DNA of 47,173 bases from NCBI GenBank assembly GCA_019639255.1, contig JAHBSF010000040.1, positions 1 through 47,173 on the forward strand, given 5' to 3'. Shown in pieces: positions 1-8,636 of the stretch. A program made the translations under genes and the position numbers. Numbering within the stretch: the first letter of the stretch is position 1; each line of letters opens with the position of its first letter. Source of the stretch: Acidobacteriota bacterium (GTDB lineage Bacteria > Acidobacteriota > Blastocatellia > RBC074). A model generated the notes under the pieces. That model was not told the DNA's origin. It worked only from the letters and a program-made list of their open reading frames with translations, and did no database searches.

Positions 1-3000
1 CAGAAACTGAGCCGGAGCGCGAGTTGAATTACACGCGAGCCTACGCTCGTACTCGAAATCCGCCCGAACTGCGTACTGTTGACGTTGGTGTCGGCAAAGG
101 TGAAAACCGGATGATTGAGAAAGTTGAAGAACTCGGCGCGAAACTCGGCATCAATGCCCTCGCGAATCGTCGTCCGCTTCAGGATCGACAGATCCCAGGC
201 GGTCTGCGCCGGAGCATCGAACTGAAGTCGCTGCAGCGTGCCGAGCGTGCCCGCCGCCGGGTTGAAGAAAACCTGGCCCCCAAAGGTGGCGGAGTAATCG
301 AAATCGTCGGGGCCGACCCCGCGCCCCGTCGTCGAATCGATTACCGAAGGGTCGATGTAGAAAACCCGCCCATCCGGAAGTTTGCGGATACCGAACAGCG
401 CCGAAATTTCACTGCGCGTCAATGAGGAGTTCGCCGGATTGGCCGCAGAGCGGCCGCCACGATTGAGCGTCCCCCTCCCGGAGAGGATCGAGAAGGGCGC
501 CCCGCTCTGCCACTTCAATATGCTCGATAATGTCCACCCCTCGACTACGCGGCTGAAAGCCGACTTCCCGTTCAGGAATCGTTTGCCGGGGCCAAAAGGC
601 AACTCATAGACGAAGTTGGCGTTCAGTATATGCGTGCGATCGTAGTCTGCCCGGCGCTTTTCCAACTCGGGCCGCGCATTGTCGAGCAGCGCCTCGAAGC
701 CGTTATTGACCGTTCCAGTAGAATTGGCGAGCACCTTGCTGAACGTATAGTTCAACTGGCCGAAAATTCCACCCCGGAACCGCCGGCGGATCTCGGTTTG
801 CAGGGCGTGGTAATCAGTGAACACGTCGTCTGTAAGCAGGCCCGCTTGACCGATTCCCGGATTGGGCAGGAAGGCCGCATTCGCTCCCGCTACGCGGTTA
901 TTGATGTAGAACTCGGCCAAACTCCCTACCTGCCCCGTCTGAATATTGGTCCGGACTGTGGAGTTGGTCAGCGATCCGCCGCCGAAGCCGGGGATGACGG
1001 TCAATTGCTGGCTGCCCGGAATGTTGGCGTTGAAGGCCGGATTGAACACGCCGCAGGTCGCCGCGGTACAGCCGGGACTGTTTGCCGGCCGATCAAGTGC
1101 GAGAAAGCCGTTGCGGCGAGCCCGCAGAAAATCCTGGAAGAAGGCGTCGTTTATAATCACCTGATTGAGATCCAGCGACCGCCATACCCTTCTTCCCATC
1201 GTCGCCACATAGCGTCCTTCGACCGCGAAATCCAGCGGCAATTCGCGCTCCAGGCTGACGCTGATCTGATGAACGTGCGGTTGCCGCAGATCGGGAGCGA
1301 TGCTGAAGGCCGCGCCAAACGGGCTCAGAGCGAGCTGATTGGCGAATGTTCTCTGCTCAAGAAAGGCGGGCGCAGCCGGGGCCGGCGTCCCGGCGTTGGC
1401 GAAAGCGAAGATATTCGCCAGCGTCACCGAAGTAGTCAGCCCGGCATTGTTGTCCGCCGTCGCCCTCCCGTATCCGATCGTGTTGTCGTCGATGTAGGCG
1501 AGCGAGTAACCGGCGCGTACCGCCGTTTTTCCGTTTTTGAATGGATCCCATGCAAACCCGACTACCGGAGCAAAATTGTTGAGATCTTTCTTCCAGAAAT
1601 CGCCGTCGGCAAACGTCACGGTCGAATTCGGATTCAGGAGCGTCTGTTCGACGCTCCCGCCCCCGAGAACCGGGAAGAAGGCCAGGTTGTCGTCCTCCCT
1701 GAGCGGACTGTAGTACTCCCATTTAAGCCCCAGCGTCAGAGTCAGATTCGGACGAAGTCGCCAGCGATCCTGAAAGTACAGGTTCAGATTGTCGGTACTG
1801 TAATTGCGCTGGCTGGGAATGCCTGCGACGTAGCCCGAATTGCGATCCTTGGCCTGGAAGGTTTGTGAGACCTGACTGACGACCCCTCCAAGAAAGCCGA
1901 GCAGCGAGTTTGAACGTACCAGGTCCGCCGCGCTGATCGATCCGCCGGGGAAATTCGCCGCCGCCAACTGGATGTTGGACGGAGCAGCCGAACTGAAACC
2001 GAACGTCACGGTCGGGAATCGACCGGCGAAGTTGTACGGATCGGTGCGAATCTGCTGAAGACTCCCGCCAAACTGAAGCGCGTGGTTGCCCGTCGTCCAC
2101 GAAACATTGTCGATGAAGTGATAGGTGCGCGTCCGCCTTCCCTGAGGCTGAAAGGTGACCTCCGGATTGGTCAGAAACGGCAGATTCCATACCGTCCCGC
2201 TGTAGTTTTCATCGCTGATGAACAGATTCGGGTAGTAGTGGCCTCCGATCCGCACCTCGTTGACTATGTTCGATCCGATCGTCCGCCGCCAGGCGCCGAC
2301 AAACAGGCGGATCAGCGCATCCGTATACACCGTGGGCCTCGGGTTTACCAGGTCCAGATCGGTCCGGTCATTCAGGTTCCGCGTGTTGGTGAGGATGAAT
2401 TCTATGTGATTGTTGGCGTCCGGCTCGTAATCGCCGCGGGCGGCGAAGTAATTCTTGGTCGTTCGCTGACTCTGATTGAATCTGTAACCGAGGGTATTGA
2501 GCAAGCGCGTCGGACTTGAATCGCCGACATCGAAGTTGTTGGCCTGCGAGGATGACCGGACCCGGCTCAATACCTGTGAACGGATCGTCTGATCGAGGGA
2601 CAGTCCCCCCAGTTGCAGAACGTTGACCGACTGTACCGAGTTGTCGCTCGGGCGCACATACCGGAATACCCCGTCCAGAAAGTCGTCGTACGCTGGAATG
2701 ATGTTGTTCTGCTGCGCCTGCTGCGCCTGACGCAACCCCTCATAGTTGAAAAAGAAAAACAGCTTGCTGCGATCCGGATTGACCCGCCCGAGCCGCCCCG
2801 GAAGCAGCACCGGACCGCTTATTCGCCCGCCGAACTGGTTGCGGTTGAGGAACGGAATGCCGACGCCCGACGTATTGTTGAACCAGTCGTTGGCGCCGAG
2901 CGCCGAGTTGCGGTTGTATTCGTAGATGCTGCCGTGAAACTGGCTCGTTCCCGAAGGCGAGATCATCTTGACCTGCGAGGAACCGCCCGATGAATCGGCG

Positions 3001-3674
3001 CCCTGCGTGTTGGTCGTAATAGTGAATTCGGCCACGCTGTCGGAAGTCGGACGGTTTACTATGACATCGACGCTGTTTGTGCGCACCAGATTATCCTGAA
3101 TGCTGATGCCGTCCTGCGTCACCTTCGTCCACCACGGGCGCCCGCCGTTTATCGCCGTGTTTGTGCGCACCGAGATGCCGGCCACCCCGGCCTGCAGCCG
3201 CACGAGCTCGATCGGGTTGCGGCCGTCGAGCGGAAGCGTGATCGCCTGCTGCTGAACGACGGTACTGTTTAGCTCCGTCGACGTCGTATGAACAAGGTCT
3301 GCTCCGGCCTCGACCTGAACCGAATCTCCAACCGCACCGACTTCGAGCACCGAGGTCAATGTATGCTCCTGGCCGGGAGAAATCTGTATGCCGGTATAGG
3401 AGGTGACCTTGAAACCGCGCACCGAGATCTGAACGCGGTATGCCCCCGGAGGCAGCAGCGGAACCAGGAAAACCCCCTCGCTGTTTGAGGTCGCGGCAAA
3501 CTCCTTGCTTGTCCCTTCATTGATGACCAGCACCGAAGCCCCCCCAATGGCCGCCCCGTTCTGATCTTTCACCGTGCCGGATAAACCTCCAAAGGTGAAT
3601 TGAGCCAGTGCAGGAGCGCTCAGGGAGAGCAGAAACAACGCCATGCCGGCAGCCCGCCGTCCGCAATTCAGCAT
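1..3674 (-). CDS. TonB-dependent receptor, Oar-like, with N-terminal carboxypeptidase-regulatory-like domain
   Basis: Reading leftward from ATG at 3674 the frame stays open for 1224 codons. It ends in LRLSF followed by TG at the window edge, so the stop is very probably TGA with one base missing. A signal peptide (about residues 1-24, ending SAPALAQ) precedes a CarboxypepD_reg-like beta-sandwich (about 28-115, GTVKDQNGAAIGGASV). A plug region follows (about 125-290), then a long beta-barrel rich in aromatic and Asn residues that ends in a hydrophobic residue plus Phe, as expected for outer-membrane assembly. AAGGAAG lies 8 nt before the ATG. The family takes up large substrates, often glycans or peptides, across the outer membrane with TonB energy. 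The substrate here is unknown. The gene follows a secreted protein and an M19-like gene on the same strand, which hints at peptide-related uptake but does not prove it. Confidence 0.9.
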   Translation of the reverse strand, partial: MLNCGRRAAGMALFLLSLSAPALAQFTFGGLSGTVKDQNGAAIGGASVLVINEGTSKEFAATSNSEGVFLVPLLPPGAYRVQISVRGFKVTSYTGIQISPGQEHTLTSVLEVGAVGDSVQVEAGADLVHTTSTELNSTVVQQQAITLPLDGRNPIELVRLQAGVAGISVRTNTAINGGRPWWTKVTQDGISIQDNLVRTNSVDVIVNRPTSDSVAEFTITTNTQGADSSGGSSQVKMISPSGTSQFHGSIYEYNRNSALGANDWFNNTSGVGIPFLNRNQFGGRISGPVLLPGRLGRVNPDRSKLFFFFNYEGLRQAQQAQQNNIIPAYDDFLDGVFRYVRPSDNSVQSVNVLQLGGLSLDQTIRSQVLSRVRSSSQANNFDVGDSSPTRLLNTLGYRFNQSQRTTKNYFAARGDYEPDANNHIEFILTNTRNLNDRTDLDLVNPRPTVYTDALIRLFVGAWRRTIGSNIVNEVRIGGHYYPNLFISDENYSGTVWNLPFLTNPEVTFQPQGRRTRTYHFIDNVSWTTGNHALQFGGSLQQIRTDPYNFAGRFPTVTFGFSSAAPSNIQLAAANFPGGSISAADLVRSNSLLGFLGGVVSQVSQTFQAKDRNSGYVAGIPSQRNYSTDNLNLYFQDRWRLRPNLTLTLGLKWEYYSPLREDDNLAFFPVLGGGSVEQTLLNPNSTVTFADGDFWKKDLNNFAPVVGFAWDPFKNGKTAVRAGYSLAYIDDNTIGYGRATADNNAGLTTSVTLANIFAFANAGTPAPAAPAFLEQRTFANQLALSPFGAAFSIAPDLRQPHVHQISVSLERELPLDFAVEGRYVATMGRRVWRSLDLNQVIINDAFFQDFLRARRNGFLALDRPANSPGCTAATCGVFNPAFNANIPGSQQLTVIPGFGGGSLTNSTVRTNIQTGQVGSLAEFYINNRVAGANAAFLPNPGIGQAGLLTDDVFTDYHALQTEIRRRFRGGIFGQLNYTFSKVLANSTGTVNNGFEALLDNARPELEKRRADYDRTHILNANFVYELPFGPGKRFLNGKSAFSRVVEGWTLSSILKWQSGAPFSILSGRGTLNRGGRSAANPANSSLTRSEISALFGIRKLPDGRVFYIDPSVIDSTTGRGVGPDDFDYSATFGGQVFFNPAAGTLGTLQRLQFDAPAQTAWDLSILKRTTIREGIDAEFRAEFFNFLNHPVFTFADTNVNSTQFGRISSTSVGSRVIQLALRLSF

Positions 3675-3696
3675 AAGTCACTTCCTTTCAGGTTTC

Positions 3697-3713
3697 CCGA
3701 TTCCCGGAATCGG
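3697..3713. promoter_or_regulatory. 17-bp perfect palindrome before the TonB receptor gene
   Basis: CCGATTCC and GGAATCGG flank a single central base, 23 nt upstream of the receptor start codon and after the stop of the preceding gene. It could be an operator or a weak attenuator stem. No T-run follows, so a terminator is unlikely. Function is inferred only from position. Confidence 0.35.
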
Positions 3714-3727
3714 AAGGGGCTGGCAGA

Positions 3728-4195
3728 TCACTTTGATCTGAAGACTATCTTGCGAATGTGAATCTTGTCGCCGGAAGCGAAATAGAAGGTTCGGTCCTTT
3801 CCGTCGCCGGTCTTGACCCGAATCCACTCCAGCGTCTTGAACGGACTCTCCAGAACCACGCCCGATACGGTTTCGATCGAGAGTACGGCGTTGAACAAAC
3901 ACCGGTAACCGCTCTTCGTCTCGTAACGCACGACCTCGATCGACCTCAACCAGACGAGCGGCGCCGACCGCGAGACCGTCTCGCTGTCATAAACCAATGG
4001 CCATTCATTGACATTCTGCGGAATCGACTCCCCACCGTCGGGCAGACTGAAAATCACCGAGACCACATCGGCGAAGGTCTCCGTTTTCCCATCCTCAAAA
4101 TGAATGGTCCCGGCGATTGGATCGCGAGACGCCGCAGACGCCGCAAACAGGACAGCCGCCAATGTCAGCCCGAACCAACACTTATGCATCAACAT
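3728..4195 (-). CDS. Hypothetical secreted protein, 155 aa
   Basis: Family not recognised. ATG at 4195 is preferred because GGAGAG lies 8 nt upstream; GTG at 4204 in the same frame is possible. The N-terminus (MLMHKCWFGLTLAAVLFAAS) is a typical signal peptide with likely cleavage after ASAAS. The mature part of about 130 residues is rich in beta-strand-forming sequence and has short motifs such as IHFEDGKTETFADVVSVIF and WIRVKTGDGKDRTFYFASG, suggesting a small extracytoplasmic beta-domain. It begins 18 nt after the M19-like gene stops and precedes the TonB receptor on the same strand, so the three are probably co-transcribed. No catalytic motif was seen. Confidence 0.75.
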   Translation of the reverse strand: MLMHKCWFGLTLAAVLFAASAASRDPIAGTIHFEDGKTETFADVVSVIFSLPDGGESIPQNVNEWPLVYDSETVSRSAPLVWLRSIEVVRYETKSGYRCLFNAVLSIETVSGVVLESPFKTLEWIRVKTGDGKDRTFYFASGDKIHIRKIVFRSK

Positions 4196-4213
4196 CGCCC
4201 TCACTCTCCGGTC

Positions 4214-5248
4214 TTAAGGGTCGAGCACCGTCTCGTAGACCCGTTTGAAATTCAACCCGAGGATCTTTTGCAGGTGCTCGCGCTTGTAGCCTCGATCCAT
4301 CAACCTGCGCGCGACGTGACGCCAACGCGCGAAACTGACCATCAATGAATCCGAATAGTCGCAATCGTAACGATGGGAGCCGTCGATGTGGCTGTCGCTA
4401 GAAATCCCTACGTGATCGATCCCTATCTTTTCAACAACGTACTCTACGTGGCTGACGAAATCGTCTATCGTTCCGGGCCGCCGCGGATCACGCAGAAAGA
4501 ACCTGTTGATATTGGTCACGCCAACCACGCCCCCGGTGGCGGCAATCGCCTTCAACTCCTCGTCGGTCTTGTTTCGCCGATGATCGGTCAAGGCAAGCGC
4601 ATTGGCGTGATTGGCAGTAATCGGACTTGCAGAAGCCGCCGCCGCATCGAGCGTCGTCCGCCTACCCGAATGCGACACGTCCACAACCATACGCAACCGG
4701 TTCATCTCCGCTACAACCCTCTTTCCAAGCGCACTCAGCCCACGATCGTCCGACCCCGCCCCTCCGCCGAGTTCGTTGTCGTTGTACGTCAACTGCAAAC
4801 TCCGCAGCCCCTCATCCTTCCACTCCGAAAGCCGCTCAACCGATCCCCTGAGGTCAAATCCCTGCTGCGTGTAGTAAAGCAATCCGTAACGCCCCGTCTT
4901 CAACGCCTCGGCTATGTCCCTCGCACGCTCGATCTTCATCAACGATTCCGCGTGCTCCCCACACATCCGGTTTACACCCGCCATACTCGATACCCTCAGG
5001 TTGAAATTCCCGAGGTCCAGCCCCGTCAACTTCTTTATCTCCCCCTTCCCAAGCGGCTGCACCCCCTTGCCCCGCTCCGTACCCAGATTTACTACCCCAT
5101 CGAAGATTACCGAAGTCGAGAATATATCCTCTACCTCATCCGTTCGCCCCTCCCCTACACTCCCGCAAATATCCGTACCTCTTCCTCCCAGAAATCCTCC
5201 CGCAATCCCTAAACCCAATAAACGCAGAAAATTCGCTCTGGTCGGCAT
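4214..5248 (-). CDS. Peptidase M19 (renal dipeptidase) family protein with altered metal ligands
   Basis: 344 aa with a hydrophobic N-terminal export segment (residues 7-22). M19 landmarks are clear in the second half: VVDVSHSG and TANHANALALTDHRRN (the two conserved His), KTDEELKAIAATGGVVGV, and GISSDSHIDG near the C-terminus. M19 enzymes are zinc-dependent TIM-barrel hydrolases of dipeptides. Here the N-terminal HxD zinc pair, normally DGHND, reads DGVVN, and the bridging Glu region, normally IEGG, reads TQQG. Three usual ligands therefore appear replaced. It may be a divergent subfamily with one metal or a non-catalytic relative. GGAGTGAGG precedes the ATG. It is the first gene of the leftward group that ends in the TonB receptor. 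Confidence 0.8.
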   Translation of the reverse strand: MPTRANFLRLLGLGIAGGFLGGRGTDICGSVGEGRTDEVEDIFSTSVIFDGVVNLGTERGKGVQPLGKGEIKKLTGLDLGNFNLRVSSMAGVNRMCGEHAESLMKIERARDIAEALKTGRYGLLYYTQQGFDLRGSVERLSEWKDEGLRSLQLTYNDNELGGGAGSDDRGLSALGKRVVAEMNRLRMVVDVSHSGRRTTLDAAAASASPITANHANALALTDHRRNKTDEELKAIAATGGVVGVTNINRFFLRDPRRPGTIDDFVSHVEYVVEKIGIDHVGISSDSHIDGSHRYDCDYSDSLMVSFARWRHVARRLMDRGYKREHLQKILGLNFKRVYETVLDP

Positions 5249-5478
5249 TCCTCACTCCAGTTCTTGGCGTATTTAATGAATGTGATATATAACATATATG
5301 CTAAACGTGTGCAATATATATTCAAAATATATTTCTGCGGATCTGCATTGCAGGAGCCGGGTGTTTATAAGCGCGGCCCGGGTTCGGCGGAGTTTTTCGG
5401 AGTTGCTTGTATTGCTACCCACCCCACCCAAGATAGTGTTATGATTTGCCGCAAGACCACCAGATGGAGTATTAAACG
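5249..5478. other. Divergent intergenic region between the M19-like gene and thiD
   Basis: Positions 5277-5332 are strongly AT-rich with overlapping TATATA/ATATAT words, plausible as promoter DNA for one or both divergent genes. A C-rich run (ACCCACCCCACCC) lies at 5417-5430. No TPP riboswitch core was recognised ahead of thiD, and no small gene was seen. Confidence 0.4.
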
Positions 5479-6300
5479 GTGGCAAACGAAATGCGCGTAG
5501 TCATCTCGATAGCCGGTTTCGATCCGTCGGGCGGGGCCGGAACTCTGGCCGACGTCAAGACATTTGCGGCGTTCGGGGTTTTCGGCGCTGCGGCCGTCAC
5601 CTCGCTTACGTCGCAGAACACGCTTGCGGTTTACGGGGCGTTTCATCAAACGGCGGATGTCGTACGGGCGCAGATCGAGCCGGTGCTTGAGGATTACGAG
5701 ATTGCCGCGGTGAAGATCGGCATGCTGGCGACGCTGGAGGTCATAGATGCGGTGGCGGACATCGTAGGCGTGCGCCGGCTGCCGCACGTCGTGCTCGATC
5801 CGGTCATCCGGTCCACGAGCGGATACGATCTGATAGACGATCGCGCGGCCGTGCATCTGCGCGACCGGTTGATGCCGCTTGCGGAAGTCGTCACGCCGAA
5901 TCTGGCGGAAGCCGAGCGATTGACCGGAATGCGGGTCCGGACGATTGCGGAAATGGAATCGGCCGGGCGGCGGTTGCGCGAAATGGGCGCGCGGGCCGTG
6001 CTCGTCAAGGGCGGGCATCTGTTGAATGAAGCGAATGATGAAGCGAATGATGAAGCGGTGGATCTGCTCGTAGACGATCGCGGCGTACAAAGATTTGCCT
6101 CGCCGCGCGTAGAAACGGGCAGCACGCACGGTACGGGCTGCACATTGTCGTCGGCCATTGCCGCAATGCTTGCGCGCGGCGCGGATTTGCCCGAAGCCGT
6201 TTCGCGATCGAAGCAGTATCTGGTAGAAGCGCTGCGCGCCGCGCCGGGAATCGGACGGGGCGCCGGGCCGCTCAATCACGGAGTATCGGTGGAAGGATGA
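5479..6300 (+). CDS. thiD: Hydroxymethylpyrimidine/phosphomethylpyrimidine kinase
   Basis: 273 aa, normal for ThiD, which phosphorylates HMP and then HMP-phosphate in thiamine synthesis in the cytoplasm. The N-terminal ribokinase-fold motif is FDPSGGAGTLAD (about residues 14-25). The mid-region has DPVIRSTSGYDL and TPNLAEAERLTG, and the C-terminal anion-hole motif is GSTHGTGCTLSSAIAA. GTG at 5479 is chosen because GGAG at 5466-5469 lies 9 nt upstream; the in-frame ATG at 5491 has no such spacing. A 12-bp tandem duplication (6031-6054) adds one extra AND-E repeat near residue 185, in a surface loop. No other thiamine gene is nearby. A heptamer hairpin begins immediately after the stop. Confidence 0.95.
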   Translation: MANEMRVVISIAGFDPSGGAGTLADVKTFAAFGVFGAAAVTSLTSQNTLAVYGAFHQTADVVRAQIEPVLEDYEIAAVKIGMLATLEVIDAVADIVGVRRLPHVVLDPVIRSTSGYDLIDDRAAVHLRDRLMPLAEVVTPNLAEAERLTGMRVRTIAEMESAGRRLREMGARAVLVKGGHLLNEANDEANDEAVDLLVDDRGVQRFASPRVETGSTHGTGCTLSSAIAAMLARGADLPEAVSRSKQYLVEALRAAPGIGRGAGPLNHGVSVEG

Positions 6301-6453
6301 GAAGGAGAAGAAGTGCTGAGTGCTGAGTGCTGAGTGCTGAGTGCAATAAGGAACTGAAGAACTTCAATTCAAAGTATCTGTAATTAAAGTTCCTGAGTTC
6401 CTGTTTGCACTCAGCACTCAGCACTCAGCACTCAGCACTTCTTCTTCTCCTTC
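6301..6453. repeat. Long hairpin with arms made of TGAGTGC heptamer repeats
   Basis: The left arm (6301-6345) starts GAAGGAGAAGAAG and continues with four to five units of GTGCTGA. The right arm (6406-6453) is its reverse complement except for one extra AAG triplet. The inner part is also imperfectly inverted (AGGAACT... against ...AGTTCCT), so about 150 nt can fold into one stem-loop. It follows the thiD stop directly and precedes the reductase gene. The word content differs from the ACGGAA-type hairpins elsewhere in the window. It may terminate thiD or block read-through; a mobile origin is possible. Confidence 0.85.
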
Positions 6454-6479
6454 CCGCACTAATTGCTCAGTACTCAACA

Positions 6480-8558
6480 ATGGACACGCCTCCGGAAAAC
6501 ACAATGCCGTTGACCGAAGCCGAGCTGCTCGTGCGGCAGTCGGATGAAGATGTCGTGCGGTTCGATCCGCAGCGCATCACCGACGCGCTCATACGCGAAA
6601 CTCGCCTCGCCCCCGATGTCGCGCAGCAGATCAGCCTCGAAGTAATGGAGCAGATAAAACGCTCGGGCATACGCGCGCTCACCTCGGCGCTGATCCGCGA
6701 ACTGGTCGATGCGCGCCTGCTCGAATACGGCATGCTCGCCGCCCACCGCGCCCACGCGCGCCTCGGCGTTCCGATATACGACGTAGACCGCCTCATACAG
6801 GCTGCGCCGCGCGAAGCCGCCGACGCGCACGGCCCCGAAGGCACGAGCCTGATGCTGGCTGAAGCCATCAAGCGCGAGTACGCGATGCTCTCCGTTTTTT
6901 CCGAGACCGTAGCGAACGCGCATCTTTCGGGCGATCTGCACATAGAAAATCTCGGCGAAATCGACCGGCCCACCACAATGATCGGTTCGGTGGACTTCAT
7001 CAAGCGGCACGGAATCAGGCTGCCGGGAGGATTTGCGGGCTCGCGCCCCGCGCGCAGGCCCGAAGTGCTCGCCGCGCATCTGGTCAAATACACCGCGGCG
7101 CTGCACGGTTACTTCAGCGAGGCCATAGCCTGGGATTCGGTCAACTACGCGATGGCGCCGCTGCTCGACGGACTCGACGAACGCGCGATGAAGCAGCTTG
7201 CACAGGGGATGCTCTTTGAACTCTCTGCACCCGCCATAGCGCGCGGCGGGCAGGGCGTACGATGCGATCTGCATCTGGACTGGGACGCCCCAGCATATAT
7301 TCGCCGGTTGCCCGCTCTCGGCGCGGGAGGCGAAAAACTCCCCGAGACGTATGAATCCTTCAGCGATGCGGCGCGCGGTTTTTTGAGGGCGCTTTTTGAA
7401 GTCTATCTAGAAGGCGACGGACAGGGCCTGCCATTCACCGGCCCGCGCCCCGTCCTGCACCTGACCAAACGCTTCATCAACAGCCCGGGCTACAGATCAT
7501 TTCTCGATCTCGTCAGCCAGGCGGCGACCGAGCGCGGAGGCGTGGTGCTCGCCTTTGACCGCGAAAGCGACAACGATGCGGCAACCGCATTCACTACGCG
7601 CTACGGCCTGGATGCCGACAAACTGCGCCGCGCGGGCGACAACTGGCAGTGGCGCGCCGCCGTATTTTCTTCCGTAGCGATAAACCTGCCGAGAGTGGGG
7701 TACAGGGCCGAGGGCGACAGGCTGAAGGTTTTCGAACTGTTGACGGGGCTGCTTGAACTGGCGGCGCAGGCGTCGCTTGAAAAGCGCGTATTTCTTGAAA
7801 AACTGCTGGCGCGCGGCGAATCCGGCACTCTCGCGCTGCTCTCGATGCGACACGACAAGGAGCCGTTTCTGCCGCTCAGTTGGACGATGCACGCAATTTG
7901 TCCGGTGGGGCTTGCCGAGCTTGCGCAGGCCGTAGTCGGAGAACCGCTCGATGCATCCATAGAGGCGCAGGATTTCGCCGCGCACGTCCTGGCGCATCTG
8001 CACGCGGAAGCCGGGCGGCTGTCGGCCAAACACAAGGTGTCGTTTGTGCTGGCCGAATCGCGCGACGCGACGGCCCCGCACCGCCTTGCGCGCCTCGACC
8101 TGAAAACCTTCGGCGAGGATGCGGTCGCGCAGTCGCCGGGCGAAAGCGCCGCAGACGTTTCAGAAGCGTATTATACGAACGGGGCGAAGCTGCCCGTGGC
8201 AAGCGTCGCGACGCCGTTCGACCGGTTCAGGATCGAGGGCGCGATCCAGGCCGGGTGGATAATGGGGGCTACAAGCGATGTATGGCTCGGAGGATCGCTG
8301 CCGCCGCACGAAAGGCTTGCCGTACTCGTATCGCGCGCGTTTTATCAAACCGAAGCCTCCGCAATCGCATTTTCGCCCGATTTTACGATCTGCCTGATAT
8401 GCAGAACGGTTTCGCGCGGCCTGCTTTCGGTATGCCCGCAATGCGGATCGAACCGCGTCGACGGACTTGCGCAATCCACCAACCGGTACGGACGAACCTC
8501 GGTATGGCCGAAATGGAAGCTTGCGGAGCTGCAGCGGCGGCGACGCGAAAACGAATAG
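6480..8558 (+). CDS. nrdD: Class III-like (NrdD-family) ribonucleoside-triphosphate reductase with ATP-cone, atypical glycyl-radical site
   Basis: 692 aa from ATG at 6480; ATG at 6504 is also possible. The frame opens further back to 6405, but those 25 codons are simply the right arm of the hairpin repeat, so they were rejected. An ATP-cone occupies about residues 10-105 (VRFDPQRITDALIRE, IRELVDARLLEYGM). Then come NrdD-like motifs: SGDLHIENL, ARGGQGVRCDLHLDWD and AICPVGLAELAQAVVG (radical-loop region). A C-terminal zinc ribbon has C638, C641, C652 and C655. NrdD reduces NTPs anaerobically with a glycyl radical in an R-V/I-x-G-Y motif after the zinc ribbon. Here that place reads STNRYGRTSVW, and the residue that aligns with the Gly is Asn668. 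No nrdG activase gene is nearby. Family assignment is good; activity is uncertain. Confidence 0.8.
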   Translation: MDTPPENTMPLTEAELLVRQSDEDVVRFDPQRITDALIRETRLAPDVAQQISLEVMEQIKRSGIRALTSALIRELVDARLLEYGMLAAHRAHARLGVPIYDVDRLIQAAPREAADAHGPEGTSLMLAEAIKREYAMLSVFSETVANAHLSGDLHIENLGEIDRPTTMIGSVDFIKRHGIRLPGGFAGSRPARRPEVLAAHLVKYTAALHGYFSEAIAWDSVNYAMAPLLDGLDERAMKQLAQGMLFELSAPAIARGGQGVRCDLHLDWDAPAYIRRLPALGAGGEKLPETYESFSDAARGFLRALFEVYLEGDGQGLPFTGPRPVLHLTKRFINSPGYRSFLDLVSQAATERGGVVLAFDRESDNDAATAFTTRYGLDADKLRRAGDNWQWRAAVFSSVAINLPRVGYRAEGDRLKVFELLTGLLELAAQASLEKRVFLEKLLARGESGTLALLSMRHDKEPFLPLSWTMHAICPVGLAELAQAVVGEPLDASIEAQDFAAHVLAHLHAEAGRLSAKHKVSFVLAESRDATAPHRLARLDLKTFGEDAVAQSPGESAADVSEAYYTNGAKLPVASVATPFDRFRIEGAIQAGWIMGATSDVWLGGSLPPHERLAVLVSRAFYQTEASAIAFSPDFTICLICRTVSRGLLSVCPQCGSNRVDGLAQSTNRYGRTSVWPKWKLAELQRRRRENE

Positions 8559-8566
8559 GATAATTG

Positions 8567-8636
8567 GTGCAAAGCGTGAAACAGCAAGAGAGATAACGGA
8601 ACAGACGAAATAAGACGAAAACTACCGAAACTTGAA
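8567..8636. repeat. Half copy of the dispersed A/G-rich hairpin family (copy a)
   Basis: The arm GCAAAGCGTGAAACAGCAAG runs into AGAGATAACGGAACAGACGA and then ACGAAAACTACCGAAAC. Only one arm is present. It lies between convergent stops and overlaps the last codons of the PqaA-like gene; that gene's TAG stop sits within the arm. The flank matches the right flank of the copy at 16891-17000. Confidence 0.75.

Noticed and set aside
630-1868. Plus-strand open frame of 412 codons opposite the first TonB receptor
   Set aside because: The minus strand carries an unbroken TonB-receptor frame here; the plus-strand product has no domain and unnatural composition.
5249-5478. Possible TPP riboswitch before thiD
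   Set aside because: No conserved CTGAGA-type core or paired helices of the TPP aptamer could be found; only AT-rich DNA and a C-run are present.
6301-6453. CRISPR-like array
   Set aside because: Units are 7 bp with no spacers and the two blocks are mirror images, so it is a hairpin of tandem heptamers.
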